DNA of 64,000 bases, taken from Mycobacterium sp. OAS707. GTDB lineage: Bacteria; Actinomycetota; Actinomycetes; Mycobacteriales; Mycobacteriaceae. A program made the position numbers and the translations under genes. The stretch is from contig NZ_JADBDS010000001.1 of NCBI RefSeq assembly GCF_014873705.1, positions 682,001 through 746,000 of the forward strand. Reading direction: 5' to 3'. The notes below the pieces were generated by a model that had not been told where the DNA came from, ran no database searches, and worked only from the letters and a program-made list of their open reading frames with translations. This document shows positions 51,922-60,677 of this stretch, one piece after another (the stretch's first letter is position 1; each line of letters begins with the position of its first letter).

Positions 51922-51945
51922 GGTGAGACTATGTCTCACCATGGA
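51917..51945. promoter_or_regulatory. 29-bp perfect palindrome, TetR operator spanning both start codons
   Basis: TCCATGGTGAGAC (51917-51929) and GTCTCACCATGGA (51933-51945) are perfect 13-base arms around TAT. The ATG codons of the TetR gene (minus, 51921) and the divergent gene (plus, 51941) both lie within the arms. Confidence 0.75.
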
Positions 51946-53017
51946 GAAGATTGGCAACGATTGGGCGCCGAAAACACTCGAGGCGTGGCGCTTCGTGCAG
52001 CAGATGCTGGCCGATGTCACCCAGATGGTCAGCGACGATGCGGTGGACGAACGCGAACTACTGGACGGGCTGCGTGTCATCGCCAAGGTGACCGGCCTGT
52101 GCTCAGAACTGTCGGTACAGGCCGACGCCGAGCGCCCGCACTTCTTCGACATGTGCTCGCCAACCCGGATGGTCGGCGGACCCAACCCCGACGGCAGATA
52201 CCTGCTGGCGATGATCCGCGGCGACCGCACGTACCGAGTCACCGGAACCCGCGGCAGCACCGCCTATCTCGGGTTCCAGGTGCTCGCGGGCACGGGCCTG
52301 ACGCCGCGACGGATGGCCGCCTATCTCAGCGACACCGACCTCAAGCTCGACTCCGGATCGTTCACGCTCGTGTTCGCCGCGACCGAGCCTGCCGATCTAG
52401 CCGACGCGCAGTGGGTACCCATCCCGGCCGACGCCTCGTCGATCGTCGTGCGCGAGTACATCGGCGACGCCGCCACCGAGGAACCCGCAACCATGCACAT
52501 CGACTGTATCGACGCCGCACCGCTGCAACCCGTCACCGACGCCGACGCGGCCGAGCAGTTCACCGCGATGGCATGGACGATCGTCAAGCTCGCGACGCTG
52601 CACCGCACCGTGAAACCCGAGTTGATGACGCGGCCCAACGAGCTACTGACCGCGGAGGCCGCCGAATTGGGCAGCGCCGACACCACACCCGACAACCTGT
52701 ACATGATCGGCACATTCGCATTGGAGCCCGACGAGTCGCTGGTGCTGGAGTTCCGCCCGCCCCAGACGCGGTACTGGAACATCACGCTCGAAAGCATCTG
52801 GCACGAATGTCTGGAGCCGCGGCATCGGCACAGCTCAGTCACCAACAAAGGTCTACAGCCGGACGCGGACGGCAGTACGCGAATCGCGATCGGCGCCAAC
52901 GATTTCGGGCGAGGACACTGGCTGGATACCGGGGGTCGGCGCCGCGGCTTCGTCGTGCTGCGCTGGCTCGACAACCCGGAACCGTTCGCGGTGCGCACCA
53001 CGGTCGTGACAGCGTGA
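51941..53017 (+). CDS. DUF1214-domain protein
   Basis: A 358-residue protein with the C-terminal DUF1214 fold: FALEPDESLVLEFRPPQTRYWNITLESIWHE-like beta-rich segment and NDFGRGHWLDTGGRRRGFVVLRW. The front half is helical with no recognisable catalytic motif and no signal peptide. It overlaps the sulfotransferase gene by 4 bases and is probably repressed by the divergent TetR. Similar pairs occur in mycobacteria, but I know of no defined activity. The ATG at 51941 is preferred; an ATG at 51920 would overlap the TetR gene. Confidence 0.8.
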   Translation: MEKIGNDWAPKTLEAWRFVQQMLADVTQMVSDDAVDERELLDGLRVIAKVTGLCSELSVQADAERPHFFDMCSPTRMVGGPNPDGRYLLAMIRGDRTYRVTGTRGSTAYLGFQVLAGTGLTPRRMAAYLSDTDLKLDSGSFTLVFAATEPADLADAQWVPIPADASSIVVREYIGDAATEEPATMHIDCIDAAPLQPVTDADAAEQFTAMAWTIVKLATLHRTVKPELMTRPNELLTAEAAELGSADTTPDNLYMIGTFALEPDESLVLEFRPPQTRYWNITLESIWHECLEPRHRHSSVTNKGLQPDADGSTRIAIGANDFGRGHWLDTGGRRRGFVVLRWLDNPEPFAVRTTVVTA

Positions 53018-54177
53018 CCGCCGAGCGCTTTCGATCCGACCGCCTCGTCGAGCAGGCGTGCGAGCTTGTCGGCAGCGATGACTTCGGCACCGACGACGCC
53101 TGGCGCGACGGGCTGAGTCGGCTGTGCGAGGGGTTCGTCTCAGAGGCCCGGTTGAACGACATCGGCGTCGAGATCGCGGTTCTCGACATCGTCCGCGCAA
53201 TGACGAGCCGTCTGCAGATCATCAAGTGGCGCAACGAGAATCCCGACGTCGCTGCCCAGCCCATCACCCGGCCGATCTTCATCGTCGGTCAACCGCGGAC
53301 CGGGACGACGATCCTGTTCGACCTGCTCGCCCAGGATCCCGCGCTACGCCCGCCGCTGACGTGGGAGGTCGACAATCCGTTCCCGCTGCCCCAACCCGAT
53401 ACCTATGCGACCGACCCGCGAATCGCCCAGACACAGGCCAGTATCGAGATGTCCGAACAGATTGTTCCCGGTTTGCTGACGTGGCATCCGATGGGTGCGC
53501 TGGTCGGTCAGGAGTGTGTCCGCATCACCGCAGGCCAGTTCTGCAGCATGATCTTCTCGGTGCAATACCGCCTGCCCAGCTACTACCGGTGGCTGCTCTA
53601 CGAGGCCGATCATCACCCGGCCTACGCCTATCATCGAATGTTCTTGCAGCACTTGCAGTCTGGCGTGCCGGGACAGTGGCTGCTGAAGTCGCCCGCGCAC
53701 CTGTGGCAGCTCGATGCGCTGGTGGCCGAGTACCCGGACGCGCTGATCGTCCAGACGCACCGCGATCCGCTCAACGTCATCTCGTCGATCAGCGCGCTCA
53801 CCCACCACCTTCGGCACCTGGCGTCGGACGAAAGCTCGATCACCGAATGTGCCGCGCAGTCGCGAGAGGAGATCGTCGTCGGTCTCGAGCGCGGCATGAA
53901 GCTGCGGGATTCGTTGGCGCAGCGGGTAGTCGACGTGCAGTTCGCCGACTTCGTCCGCGACCCATTCGCGACGATCCGGGCGCTGTACGGCGAACTCGGC
54001 CGTGAGCTCGAGCCGGTCGCCGAGCAGAACATGCGCGCGTTTCTGGCCGCCCATCCGGGTGACGGTGGTGGCGGCCGATATTCGTGGGCCGACACCGGGC
54101 TGGATGCGGGGCTGGTGCGCGAGGAGGTCAGGGCGTACCAGGAGCGCTATTCAGTGCCTGACGAGCCGCTCAAGTAG
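53014..54177 (+). CDS. PAPS-dependent sulfotransferase family protein
   Basis: A 387-residue cytosolic sulfotransferase-fold protein. The 5'-phosphosulfate loop is FIVGQPRTGTTILFDLLA and the 3'-phosphate-binding region is VQTHRDPLNVISSISAL. The helical N-terminal 90 residues and the GRYSWADTGL C-terminus are typical of the mycobacterial family that modifies lipids, sterols or glycolipids. The GTG start overlaps the upstream stop (GTGA). The acceptor is unknown. It is convergent with the DUF1707 gene, overlapping by 8 bases. Confidence 0.88.
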   Translation: MTAERFRSDRLVEQACELVGSDDFGTDDAWRDGLSRLCEGFVSEARLNDIGVEIAVLDIVRAMTSRLQIIKWRNENPDVAAQPITRPIFIVGQPRTGTTILFDLLAQDPALRPPLTWEVDNPFPLPQPDTYATDPRIAQTQASIEMSEQIVPGLLTWHPMGALVGQECVRITAGQFCSMIFSVQYRLPSYYRWLLYEADHHPAYAYHRMFLQHLQSGVPGQWLLKSPAHLWQLDALVAEYPDALIVQTHRDPLNVISSISALTHHLRHLASDESSITECAAQSREEIVVGLERGMKLRDSLAQRVVDVQFADFVRDPFATIRALYGELGRELEPVAEQNMRAFLAAHPGDGGGGRYSWADTGLDAGLVREEVRAYQERYSVPDEPLK

Positions 54178-54751
54178 ACCGGCCGAACCGAAACGAGCGG
54201 CGGGGGCCGCGGATGTCGACCGACCCGCAGACCACCTTGCCGGTGAGGATGACATGCGGCCTGCCCTCGGCGGGCGCGTCCTTGCGGTGATCGTGTGCGC
54301 TGCCGACGATGACCTCGACGTCGTCGATCGAGGCGCTGGCGCCGTCGGGCAACCGCAGGTCGAGGCCGCCGAATTTCAGGTCGAGTTCGACGACGACCAT
54401 CGGGCCCGCGAACCGGGCCCGAGTCAGATCCAGGTCGACGGAGCCCATCCGCCGGTGCAGGGCCAGCCGGGTCGGCACGATCCACTCCCCCTGGCGCTTG
54501 AGCGAGCCGAGCACGCCACGCAGTTCCACCCGGTCGGTGGCGGTGGTGACGATCGCGCCGGGTCCTGGCAGATCGCCGACAAGCGAATCCAGGTCGGTCC
54601 GCAGCCGCGCCTGCGACACCAACGCCGAACGCTCCTCGAACTCGTCGATGTCGATCAAGCCGAGGGCAACCGCGTTGTGCAACCGCCGCAGCGTGCCGTT
54701 ACGGTCCGCATCGGAGATGCGCATCGCGTACTCACCGTTGATATCCGTCAT
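54170..54751 (-). CDS. DUF1707 and LiaF-like domain protein
   Basis: A 193-residue protein. The N-terminal DUF1707 domain is MRISDADRNGTLRRLHNAVALG followed by LGLIDIDEFEERSALVSQAR, a small helical module common in actinobacterial envelope-stress and regulatory proteins. The C-terminal half is a beta-helical LiaF/YvqF-like segment (MGSVDLDLTRARF, KVVCGSVDIRGP). No membrane helix is evident. The function is unknown. ATG at 54751 is the likely start. Confidence 0.85.
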   Translation of the reverse strand: MTDINGEYAMRISDADRNGTLRRLHNAVALGLIDIDEFEERSALVSQARLRTDLDSLVGDLPGPGAIVTTATDRVELRGVLGSLKRQGEWIVPTRLALHRRMGSVDLDLTRARFAGPMVVVELDLKFGGLDLRLPDGASASIDDVEVIVGSAHDHRKDAPAEGRPHVILTGKVVCGSVDIRGPRRSFRFGRST

Positions 54752-54849
54752 AGCCGCCACCAACGGTACCGCCCGTCAGCCCGGGCTCAAGACCTTCTCC
54801 GTCGCACCCGTGGAATATGCAGTGTCGTGCACGACCGACCGCATCGGCC

Positions 54850-55224
54850 TTAGAGAACGTGCTGACCAATCAGCTTGCCGATGGTCTGGATATCGACGCG
54901 ACCCTTGAAGTCGAGATGGACTTTCCCCAGCCCGGAGAACCACAACTCCAGTTCGGCGTCGAGGTCGAAGGTGCCTGCCGTCTCGACACTCCAGGCCTGA
55001 ATCTTGTTGTAGGGCAACGACGAGTAGTCCCGCTTCTTTCCGGTCAGCCCCTGCACGTTGACTGCGATCAAGCGCTTGTTCGTGAAAGCAACGAAATCGC
55101 GGACGCCCTTGAAGCTCAGGTACACGCCCTCTCCGTCGACCAGAAGCGGCGCCAACTGCGCTTGTATCTCCTGCGGGTTACACGGGCTGAGCCTGAAGAC
55201 CGCACCGTTCTGGAAGTCAATCAT
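54850..55224 (-). CDS. bacterial PH-domain protein (bPH_1, YvbH type)
   Basis: A 124-residue protein of the bacterial pleckstrin-homology family: GEGVYLSFKGVRDFVAFTNKR, LIAVNVQGLTGKKRDYSSLPYNKI, and AELELWFSGLGKVHLDFKG. It has no signal peptide or membrane segment and is probably cytoplasmic. The family forms oligomeric rings, and its role is unknown. It lies 6 bases downstream of the penicillin-binding protein gene on the same strand, so co-transcription is likely. Confidence 0.87.
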   Translation of the reverse strand: MIDFQNGAVFRLSPCNPQEIQAQLAPLLVDGEGVYLSFKGVRDFVAFTNKRLIAVNVQGLTGKKRDYSSLPYNKIQAWSVETAGTFDLDAELELWFSGLGKVHLDFKGRVDIQTIGKLIGQHVL

Positions 55225-55230
55225 GTTCGG

Positions 55231-57045
55231 TCACGCCAGATAGTCCGGCGGCAGCTGGGCGAACATGCCTTTGAGCATCCGCACCGCGTACTCCGACGAT
55301 CCGCCGCCGACGATCAGCGCGGCGAACGCCATGTCGCCACGGTAGCCGGCGAACCACGAGTGCGAACCGCCTTCGAATTCGGCCTCACCGGTCTTGCCGC
55401 GGACGTCGCCGGAACCATCGAGATCCTTGGCGGTGCCGTTGGTGACCACCAGCCGCATCATCGGCCGCAGCCCGTCGAGCATCTTCGATGTGATCGGGGT
55501 GCGGTCCCCGGTGATGACCGTCTGCCGACCCTCGATCAATTGCGGCACAGGCGTTTTCCCGGCAGCGACGGTCGCGGCGGCCAGCGCCATCCCGAAGGGG
55601 CTGACCAACACCTTGCCCTGCCCGAAGCCGTCCTCGGTGCGCTCGGCGAGGTTCACCGTCGGCGGCACCGAACCGGAAACCGTGCTGATGCCCTCGATCT
55701 GATAGTCGGGTCCGATGCCGTACTGCGCCGCGGCCATGGTCAGCCCGCGCGGCGGCATCCTGCTCGCAAGCTCGGCGAACGTGGTGTTGCACGAACTCGC
55801 GAATGCCCGCGACATCGGGACCGTGCCGAGATCGAAGCCGCCGTAGTTGGGGACCGTGCGGTGCCCGATGTCCAGCGTGCCGGGACAGCCCAGCAGCGTG
55901 TTGGGCGTAGCCATGTCGCGGTCGATCGCCGCACCCGCGGTGATGATCTTGAACGTCGACCCCGGCGGGTAGAGCCCCGTCGTCGCCAGCGGTCCCTCGG
56001 TATCGGCGCTGCCGTTCTGGGCGACGGCCAGGATCTCGCCCGTCGACGGCTTGATCACGACGATCATCGCCTTCTTGCCGGTGGTGTTGACGGCGTTCTG
56101 CGCGGCGTTCTGCACTGCCCGATCCAGGCTGATGGTCACCGACGGCGCAGGCGCACCCGCGACTTCGTTGAGCACGTCGACGTCGGCACCGTTCTGGTTG
56201 ACGGTGACCACGCGCCACCCGGCCTGGCCGTCGAGATCGTCGAGTACCGCGGTCTTGACCTGATTGATGATGTCGGGCGCGAACGAGTCGTCAGTGGGCA
56301 GCAACTCGGCCTGCGGCGTCACCACGACACCGGGCAGCGCCCCGATCGCCCCTGCCACCCTGTCGTGGTCGGACTGACGCAACGTGATCAGGTCCAGCGG
56401 GGTCTTCGATGAACTGGCCTGCTCGGCAAGCCGCTGCGGATCCAACGAGTTGTCGAACGGCCGCAGCGCGTCAACCACTGCCCTGGCCGTCGACATCAGT
56501 GCTGCGCCAGCTGATTTCGCGTCCAACGCGAAGTGATACAGGTTGCCGGGCACCAACACGTCGCTGCCGCCCCGCTCGTTGACCGACGCCCGCCGGGGCG
56601 GGTCGGCGCGCAGCGCGAAGGTCTGGTGTTCGCCGAGCCGCGGGTGCAACCCCGTGGTGCTCCACCGGACCTCCCACTTGCCTTCCTCGCGGACCATGTT
56701 GAGCTGGCCGTCATAGCTCCACGTCCGGTTCTTCGGCAGGTGCCAGGTGTAGCGGTAGGTGATGCTGCCGGTGTCGTCGGCGTACTTGGACCCGAGGATC
56801 TGCGCGTCGAGCCGCTGCGCCTGCAGCCCGGCCCATGCTTCGTTCAGCGCGGCCCGGGCGTCGGCCGGCTTGTCGCTCAGCTCGGACGCGGCCGCGGTGT
56901 CACCAGTCGCCAGGGCGGCGAAGAACTTTTCGGCGATCGGTTCGGGACCGTTCGGTTTCGGGGTGCACGCGTTGAGCGACCCCGCCAATGCCACGGCCAT
57001 CAACAGGCTGGCCGTGCGTGTTGCAGTTGAGAGCCAAGTTGCCAT
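55231..57045 (-). CDS. penicillin-binding lipoprotein (class B PBP, MecA_N domain)
   Basis: A 604-residue class B penicillin-binding protein, the Rv2864c ortholog. A lipobox SLNAC with Cys27 anchors it to the outer face of the membrane. An NTF2-like MecA_N domain (about 30-150) and PBP dimer domain precede the transpeptidase, whose active-site motifs are S363-T-F-K366 (PPGSTFKI), S418-C-N420 and K551-T-G553. It cross-links peptidoglycan. The MecA-type architecture is associated with low beta-lactam affinity in other bacteria; here that is only a family-level remark. Confidence 0.95.
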   Translation of the reverse strand: MATWLSTATRTASLLMAVALAGSLNACTPKPNGPEPIAEKFFAALATGDTAAASELSDKPADARAALNEAWAGLQAQRLDAQILGSKYADDTGSITYRYTWHLPKNRTWSYDGQLNMVREEGKWEVRWSTTGLHPRLGEHQTFALRADPPRRASVNERGGSDVLVPGNLYHFALDAKSAGAALMSTARAVVDALRPFDNSLDPQRLAEQASSSKTPLDLITLRQSDHDRVAGAIGALPGVVVTPQAELLPTDDSFAPDIINQVKTAVLDDLDGQAGWRVVTVNQNGADVDVLNEVAGAPAPSVTISLDRAVQNAAQNAVNTTGKKAMIVVIKPSTGEILAVAQNGSADTEGPLATTGLYPPGSTFKIITAGAAIDRDMATPNTLLGCPGTLDIGHRTVPNYGGFDLGTVPMSRAFASSCNTTFAELASRMPPRGLTMAAAQYGIGPDYQIEGISTVSGSVPPTVNLAERTEDGFGQGKVLVSPFGMALAAATVAAGKTPVPQLIEGRQTVITGDRTPITSKMLDGLRPMMRLVVTNGTAKDLDGSGDVRGKTGEAEFEGGSHSWFAGYRGDMAFAALIVGGGSSEYAVRMLKGMFAQLPPDYLA

Positions 57046-57108
57046 TGAGGCAGATGTTACGAAGTCGAGACCTGAATCTCAGGTAGGCGCACCGAGTGCA
57101 GCGCCGAA

Positions 57109-57768
57109 CTAAGCCCCTGCGGCAGGAGCGCGGACGACCAACGGGACCGCCGGGAAGTAGGCGGCCATTTCCGAGCGTGACTTGCGGAGCGCAGCCGTGC
57201 CGTAGCCGAGCTTCCGGAACGCGGGGTGAATCCAGATCCGGACATTGACTTCGCCGCCCGCCAATTCGCCGAACACCATGCCGACCTTGTCCGAACCGTC
57301 GACGGCCACCAGCCACGCCGCCTCTTCGGCGTCGACTCGACTGATGGCTGCGCGGATCTCGTCATCGAGGTCACCTGCGGGCGCTCCCGAGCCGTCGCCT
57401 GCCGCGCGCACGTCGTCGGTCCGCGCGGCGAAGATGTCGCGATCCTTGTCCGCAGCGAACGGCCGCAGCACCAGGTTGTGGCCATGGCGCGCCGGCTGCT
57501 CCGACATGAAGCTGAGCTGGCTGTTCAGGTCATCGAGTTCGGCCGCGATCCTGTCGCGCGAAACCCTGGTGAGCCGATCGAATGACAAACGCAGGACAGC
57601 TTCGGCAGCGACCAGCGACGTGCCGACCAGCGTGGCGATCGCCTCGATCGCGGCGTCGTAGTCCTCTGACTCGACGACCGCGTCGAGCAGCTCATGTCTG
57701 CATTCAAGCGCCCGTACCATCGCGCGGGCGATCTCCCTGCGCTCGACCTTGTTGTCCGACTCCGCCAT
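57109..57768 (-). CDS. GyrA-like helical domain fused to GNAT acetyltransferase
   Basis: A 219-residue protein. Residues about 9-88 (ALECRHELLDAVVESED, LSFDRLTRVSRDRIAAELDD) follow the pattern of the DNA gyrase A C-gate/coiled-coil tail, whose gyrase form reads like ILDMQLRRLAALERQKI. The C-terminal half (about 95-215) is a GNAT domain with acetyl-CoA loop FRKLGYGTAAL and a preceding VNVRIWIHPAF. No gyrase catalytic region is present. A role in modifying or binding gyrase is speculation. It is a single gene between the PBP and the GH16 gene. Confidence 0.78.
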   Translation of the reverse strand: MAESDNKVERREIARAMVRALECRHELLDAVVESEDYDAAIEAIATLVGTSLVAAEAVLRLSFDRLTRVSRDRIAAELDDLNSQLSFMSEQPARHGHNLVLRPFAADKDRDIFAARTDDVRAAGDGSGAPAGDLDDEIRAAISRVDAEEAAWLVAVDGSDKVGMVFGELAGGEVNVRIWIHPAFRKLGYGTAALRKSRSEMAAYFPAVPLVVRAPAAGA

Positions 57769-57824
57769 GACGCCAGACTAGCCAGCGGCACGCGTGACCC
57801 AAGTGGGACTTGGAAAACCGGGGG

Positions 57825-59558
57825 TCACGGCGTGTAGGCGTATTGCCGGGCCCACGCAATCTTGAACTTGCCGCCTGCGGCGATGTCGGACCCGCCGACG
57901 TCGAGCTGCATGGCCAAATGCATCGGCCCCGGCGGGAAGTGGCTGGTGTCGGTCGACGTGAAGTACGGCACTCCGTCGACATAGGCCGTGATCTCGGTCG
58001 GCGTCCATTTGACGGCGTAGTTGTGCCACTGGGTGGCGTCAACCTGCACTGAGCTTGTTTCCCAAAGGTTTTGCGCCGAATAGTGAAGGGCCGTACTGGT
58101 ATAGGTCCGGTTCGGGTCGTTCTGGATCTCCATGAAATCGATCTCGCCGCCCTGGGGCCAATTCTCCGCGTCGGGCCACGTCAACAGCACCGGGTTGTAA
58201 TTGGCCGCGCCTGCAGGCGCTTTGGCCCGTACCTCCCACATGCCGTACTGCTGGCCGGTGCCGCCGGGCCAGTACGCCAAGCCGCCCGTATTGCCTTGTG
58301 CGTCACCGGTGATCACCAAGGTGTGGCTGCTGAACGTCAGCGCATTCGGGGTGCGACGCCATTGGCCCCCGTCCATCGGGCCGTCGTAGATGGACCAACC
58401 CGAAAGATGTGACGAGTCAATGAAATTGGTCATCGTCGGCGTTGAGCCCCAACCGAATTTCGCCGCGGCGGTGGTGGACTTGTCGACGGTGACCCAGGTG
58501 GTTGCCGACTTGCCGAGGTAGGTTTCCTTGACGGTGACCTTGAACACGTCCGTGCTACCCATGTTGCCCCAGCCGGACGGGGGCGTGTAGACGAACTTGC
58601 CCGTCTTGTCGATGACGACCGAGCCGCCGTTGGCCCGCGCCCCGACGGAGTACTTCAACGCATCACCGTCGGGGTCGAAGCCATGCACGACACCGCGAAT
58701 CTTGCCGTCGGTGCCTACGACGTTCTCCGACGGGTTGAACGTGATCGTCGGGGCCCGATTGGCCGTCGCCGCGGCGCGTTGGCTCGTGGTGAGCATCGCT
58801 GCCGGCTGCACGGTCGCGGCTTGCGCGGATCCGTCGAATTGGCGGCGAACTGCGTCGAAGAAACCCCAGACCATGCCCATCAAGTCGATCGGGGCCGCCG
58901 GCGTACCGCTGGTCGCCGACGGGTTGTGACCGAACACCGACAACAGACTCGTGACGAGGGTCGTCAACGGGTTCGTTGCGGGGGCCGTCTTAGGGACAAC
59001 GGTTAGCGACTCGGTCTGCGTTGTCGGTGCTGCGATTCGTTGGAGTCCCGACGATGACGACATTGTTTGCGTTGTCGCGCCTGCCGATTCGCCCGTGGAT
59101 TGTGTGGTCACCGTTGTATTGGCCGACGGCTCAGGCGTTCGGGCAGTCACCGTGTTGGCGCTGAGAGAGGTCGGGACAGACGGGCCGGGATCGGAGACGG
59201 CCGCCGCGGATGACCGCCGCGATTTCTTGTTCGTCGTCGATTGGGTGACCGCGGATTCACCGGACGTCTTGGTGGTTTTCTTGCGTGTTCCGGTTGGCGG
59301 ACCCGGCGGTGTGGTGGTGGTGTCCTTCGCGGTATCGCCCGCGGGCGCCGTCTGATCATCGGCACCCGAAGCGCTGGGGCCGGCAGCACCTGCAGTGGAT
59401 GCCGTCGAGTCCGTCGACGCCGATGCGGTCGTATCCTTCGTGTCCGTTGTTGCCGCGCCATCTGCCCAGGCGACGGCCGCTCCCCCTGCGCCCGCAGCAC
59501 CGATTCCCAGTGCGACAGCTAATCCACCAACCCGACCGACGAAAGATGCGGCATTCAC
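57825..59558 (-). CDS. secreted GH16 family glycoside hydrolase with long linker
   Basis: A 577-residue exported protein. A signal peptide ends near AVAWA-D. It is followed by about 200 residues rich in Ala, Ser and Thr, with a KKTTK/KKSRR basic patch, then a cadherin/VCBS-like beta domain (about 270-350: FDPDGDALKYSVG, GKFVYTPP). The C-terminal GH16 beta-jellyroll (about 375-577) has the catalytic motif E472-I-D474-F-M-E477 in the laminarinase-type bulged form. It probably cleaves a beta-1,3- or beta-1,4-glucan or galactan outside the cell. The start codon is GTG. The precise substrate is open. Confidence 0.88.
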   Translation of the reverse strand: MNAASFVGRVGGLAVALGIGAAGAGGAAVAWADGAATTDTKDTTASASTDSTASTAGAAGPSASGADDQTAPAGDTAKDTTTTPPGPPTGTRKKTTKTSGESAVTQSTTNKKSRRSSAAAVSDPGPSVPTSLSANTVTARTPEPSANTTVTTQSTGESAGATTQTMSSSSGLQRIAAPTTQTESLTVVPKTAPATNPLTTLVTSLLSVFGHNPSATSGTPAAPIDLMGMVWGFFDAVRRQFDGSAQAATVQPAAMLTTSQRAAATANRAPTITFNPSENVVGTDGKIRGVVHGFDPDGDALKYSVGARANGGSVVIDKTGKFVYTPPSGWGNMGSTDVFKVTVKETYLGKSATTWVTVDKSTTAAAKFGWGSTPTMTNFIDSSHLSGWSIYDGPMDGGQWRRTPNALTFSSHTLVITGDAQGNTGGLAYWPGGTGQQYGMWEVRAKAPAGAANYNPVLLTWPDAENWPQGGEIDFMEIQNDPNRTYTSTALHYSAQNLWETSSVQVDATQWHNYAVKWTPTEITAYVDGVPYFTSTDTSHFPPGPMHLAMQLDVGGSDIAAGGKFKIAWARQYAYTP

Positions 59559-59715
59559 GACGCCCCCTACTTGCCTCGCTTGCTCGATGTAACCACGGTC
59601 GTGATTGACGTATCGGTCATTTCACAGTTTCGAGACAGATTGGCCCAGCTCTCACGCCATGCGCAGCGGAGATAAGCGGGAGATCTGTGAATTGTCAACA
59701 GCTGGCGCACATTTC

Positions 59716-59748
59716 GCCGGTTGATCACCGGCCCGCGTTGCGCGGCCC
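59716..59748 (-). terminator. tandem hairpins after the GNAT gene
   Basis: GCCGGT-TGATC-ACCGGC (59716-59732) and CCGCG-TTG-CGCGG (59733-59745) form two adjacent hairpins 24 to 53 bases beyond the GNAT stop. There is no T-run, as is common for mycobacterial terminators. The rest of the 59559-59768 gap shows no clear feature. Confidence 0.45.
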
Positions 59749-59768
59749 TGCAGTACTTGCCGAGGCAA

Positions 59769-60623
59769 TCAGTCCAGCAACACTGTCGAGAAGCTGCCGA
59801 CCTGTTTGAAACCGATGCGCGCATAGGTCGCGCGGGCGACGGTGTTGAAGTCGTTGACATACAGGCTCGCGATGCGGCCGCTGCGCACCACCGCCGATGC
59901 GAGTGTCGCAGTGCCTGCCGTGCCGAGACCGTGCCCGCGCCAATCCGGGTGCACCCAGACGCCTTGAATCTGTCCGACCGACGGCGACTGCGATCCGACC
60001 TCGGCCTTGAACACCACCTTGCCGCGCTCGAAGCGGGCCCACGCCCGGCCCGCGGCGATCAGGCCTGCGACCCGGCGCCGGTAGCCGCGGCCGCCATCGC
60101 CGAGTCGCGGGTCGATGCCGACCTCGCCGATGAACATGTCGATGGCAGCCACCAGATAGGCGTCGAGTTCGTCGACACGCACCGGGCGCACCGCGGGATC
60201 CATCGCCGATTGCGGTGCCCCGTCGAGCGCCATCAGCGGCTGGTGCTCGCGGACATCGCGGGCCGGACCCCAGGCGTGCTCGAGTCGGCGCCACATCGGC
60301 ATCACGTGTTCTGCGCGACCCACCAGCGACGAGCAGCGCCGCGCGGTGCTCATCGCCTTGTCCGCGAACGCATTCAGATCGGTGAGGTCGCCGCGCAGCG
60401 GGATCAGGTTTGCTCCCGCGTAGCACAGCGATTCGCTGACCCGCCGCCGCGTCCATAGCTCGCCGCCGATCGCCGAGGGTTCGACGCCGTGCTCGGCAAC
60501 CCGCGAGGCCACCATGCAGCTACCCACGGGATCCTCGTCGAGGACTTGGCGCACCGCCGCGGCGTCACGCACCACCGACACCCGTCGCTCATCGACGAGG
60601 CGGAATAGCGGCGGAGCCGACAT
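59769..60623 (-). CDS. GNAT-family N-acetyltransferase (Rv2867c ortholog)
   Basis: A 284-residue two-part protein. The N-terminal DUF4081-like domain (about 1-140) precedes a GNAT domain with GVWVHPDWRGHGLGTAGTATL and YVNDFNTVARATYARIGF. The start MSAPPLFRL at 60623 gives the length of Rv2867c; an ATG 15 bases earlier is less likely. It follows ispG by about 55 bases in the conserved dxr-rip1-ispG-GNAT order. The substrate is unknown. Confidence 0.9.
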   Translation of the reverse strand: MSAPPLFRLVDERRVSVVRDAAAVRQVLDEDPVGSCMVASRVAEHGVEPSAIGGELWTRRRVSESLCYAGANLIPLRGDLTDLNAFADKAMSTARRCSSLVGRAEHVMPMWRRLEHAWGPARDVREHQPLMALDGAPQSAMDPAVRPVRVDELDAYLVAAIDMFIGEVGIDPRLGDGGRGYRRRVAGLIAAGRAWARFERGKVVFKAEVGSQSPSVGQIQGVWVHPDWRGHGLGTAGTATLASAVVRSGRIASLYVNDFNTVARATYARIGFKQVGSFSTVLLD

Positions 60624-60677
60624 GGAGACTCTTTTCAACCGGTCCCGGGGGCGGTGACCCCGCTCACGGGGTCATGC

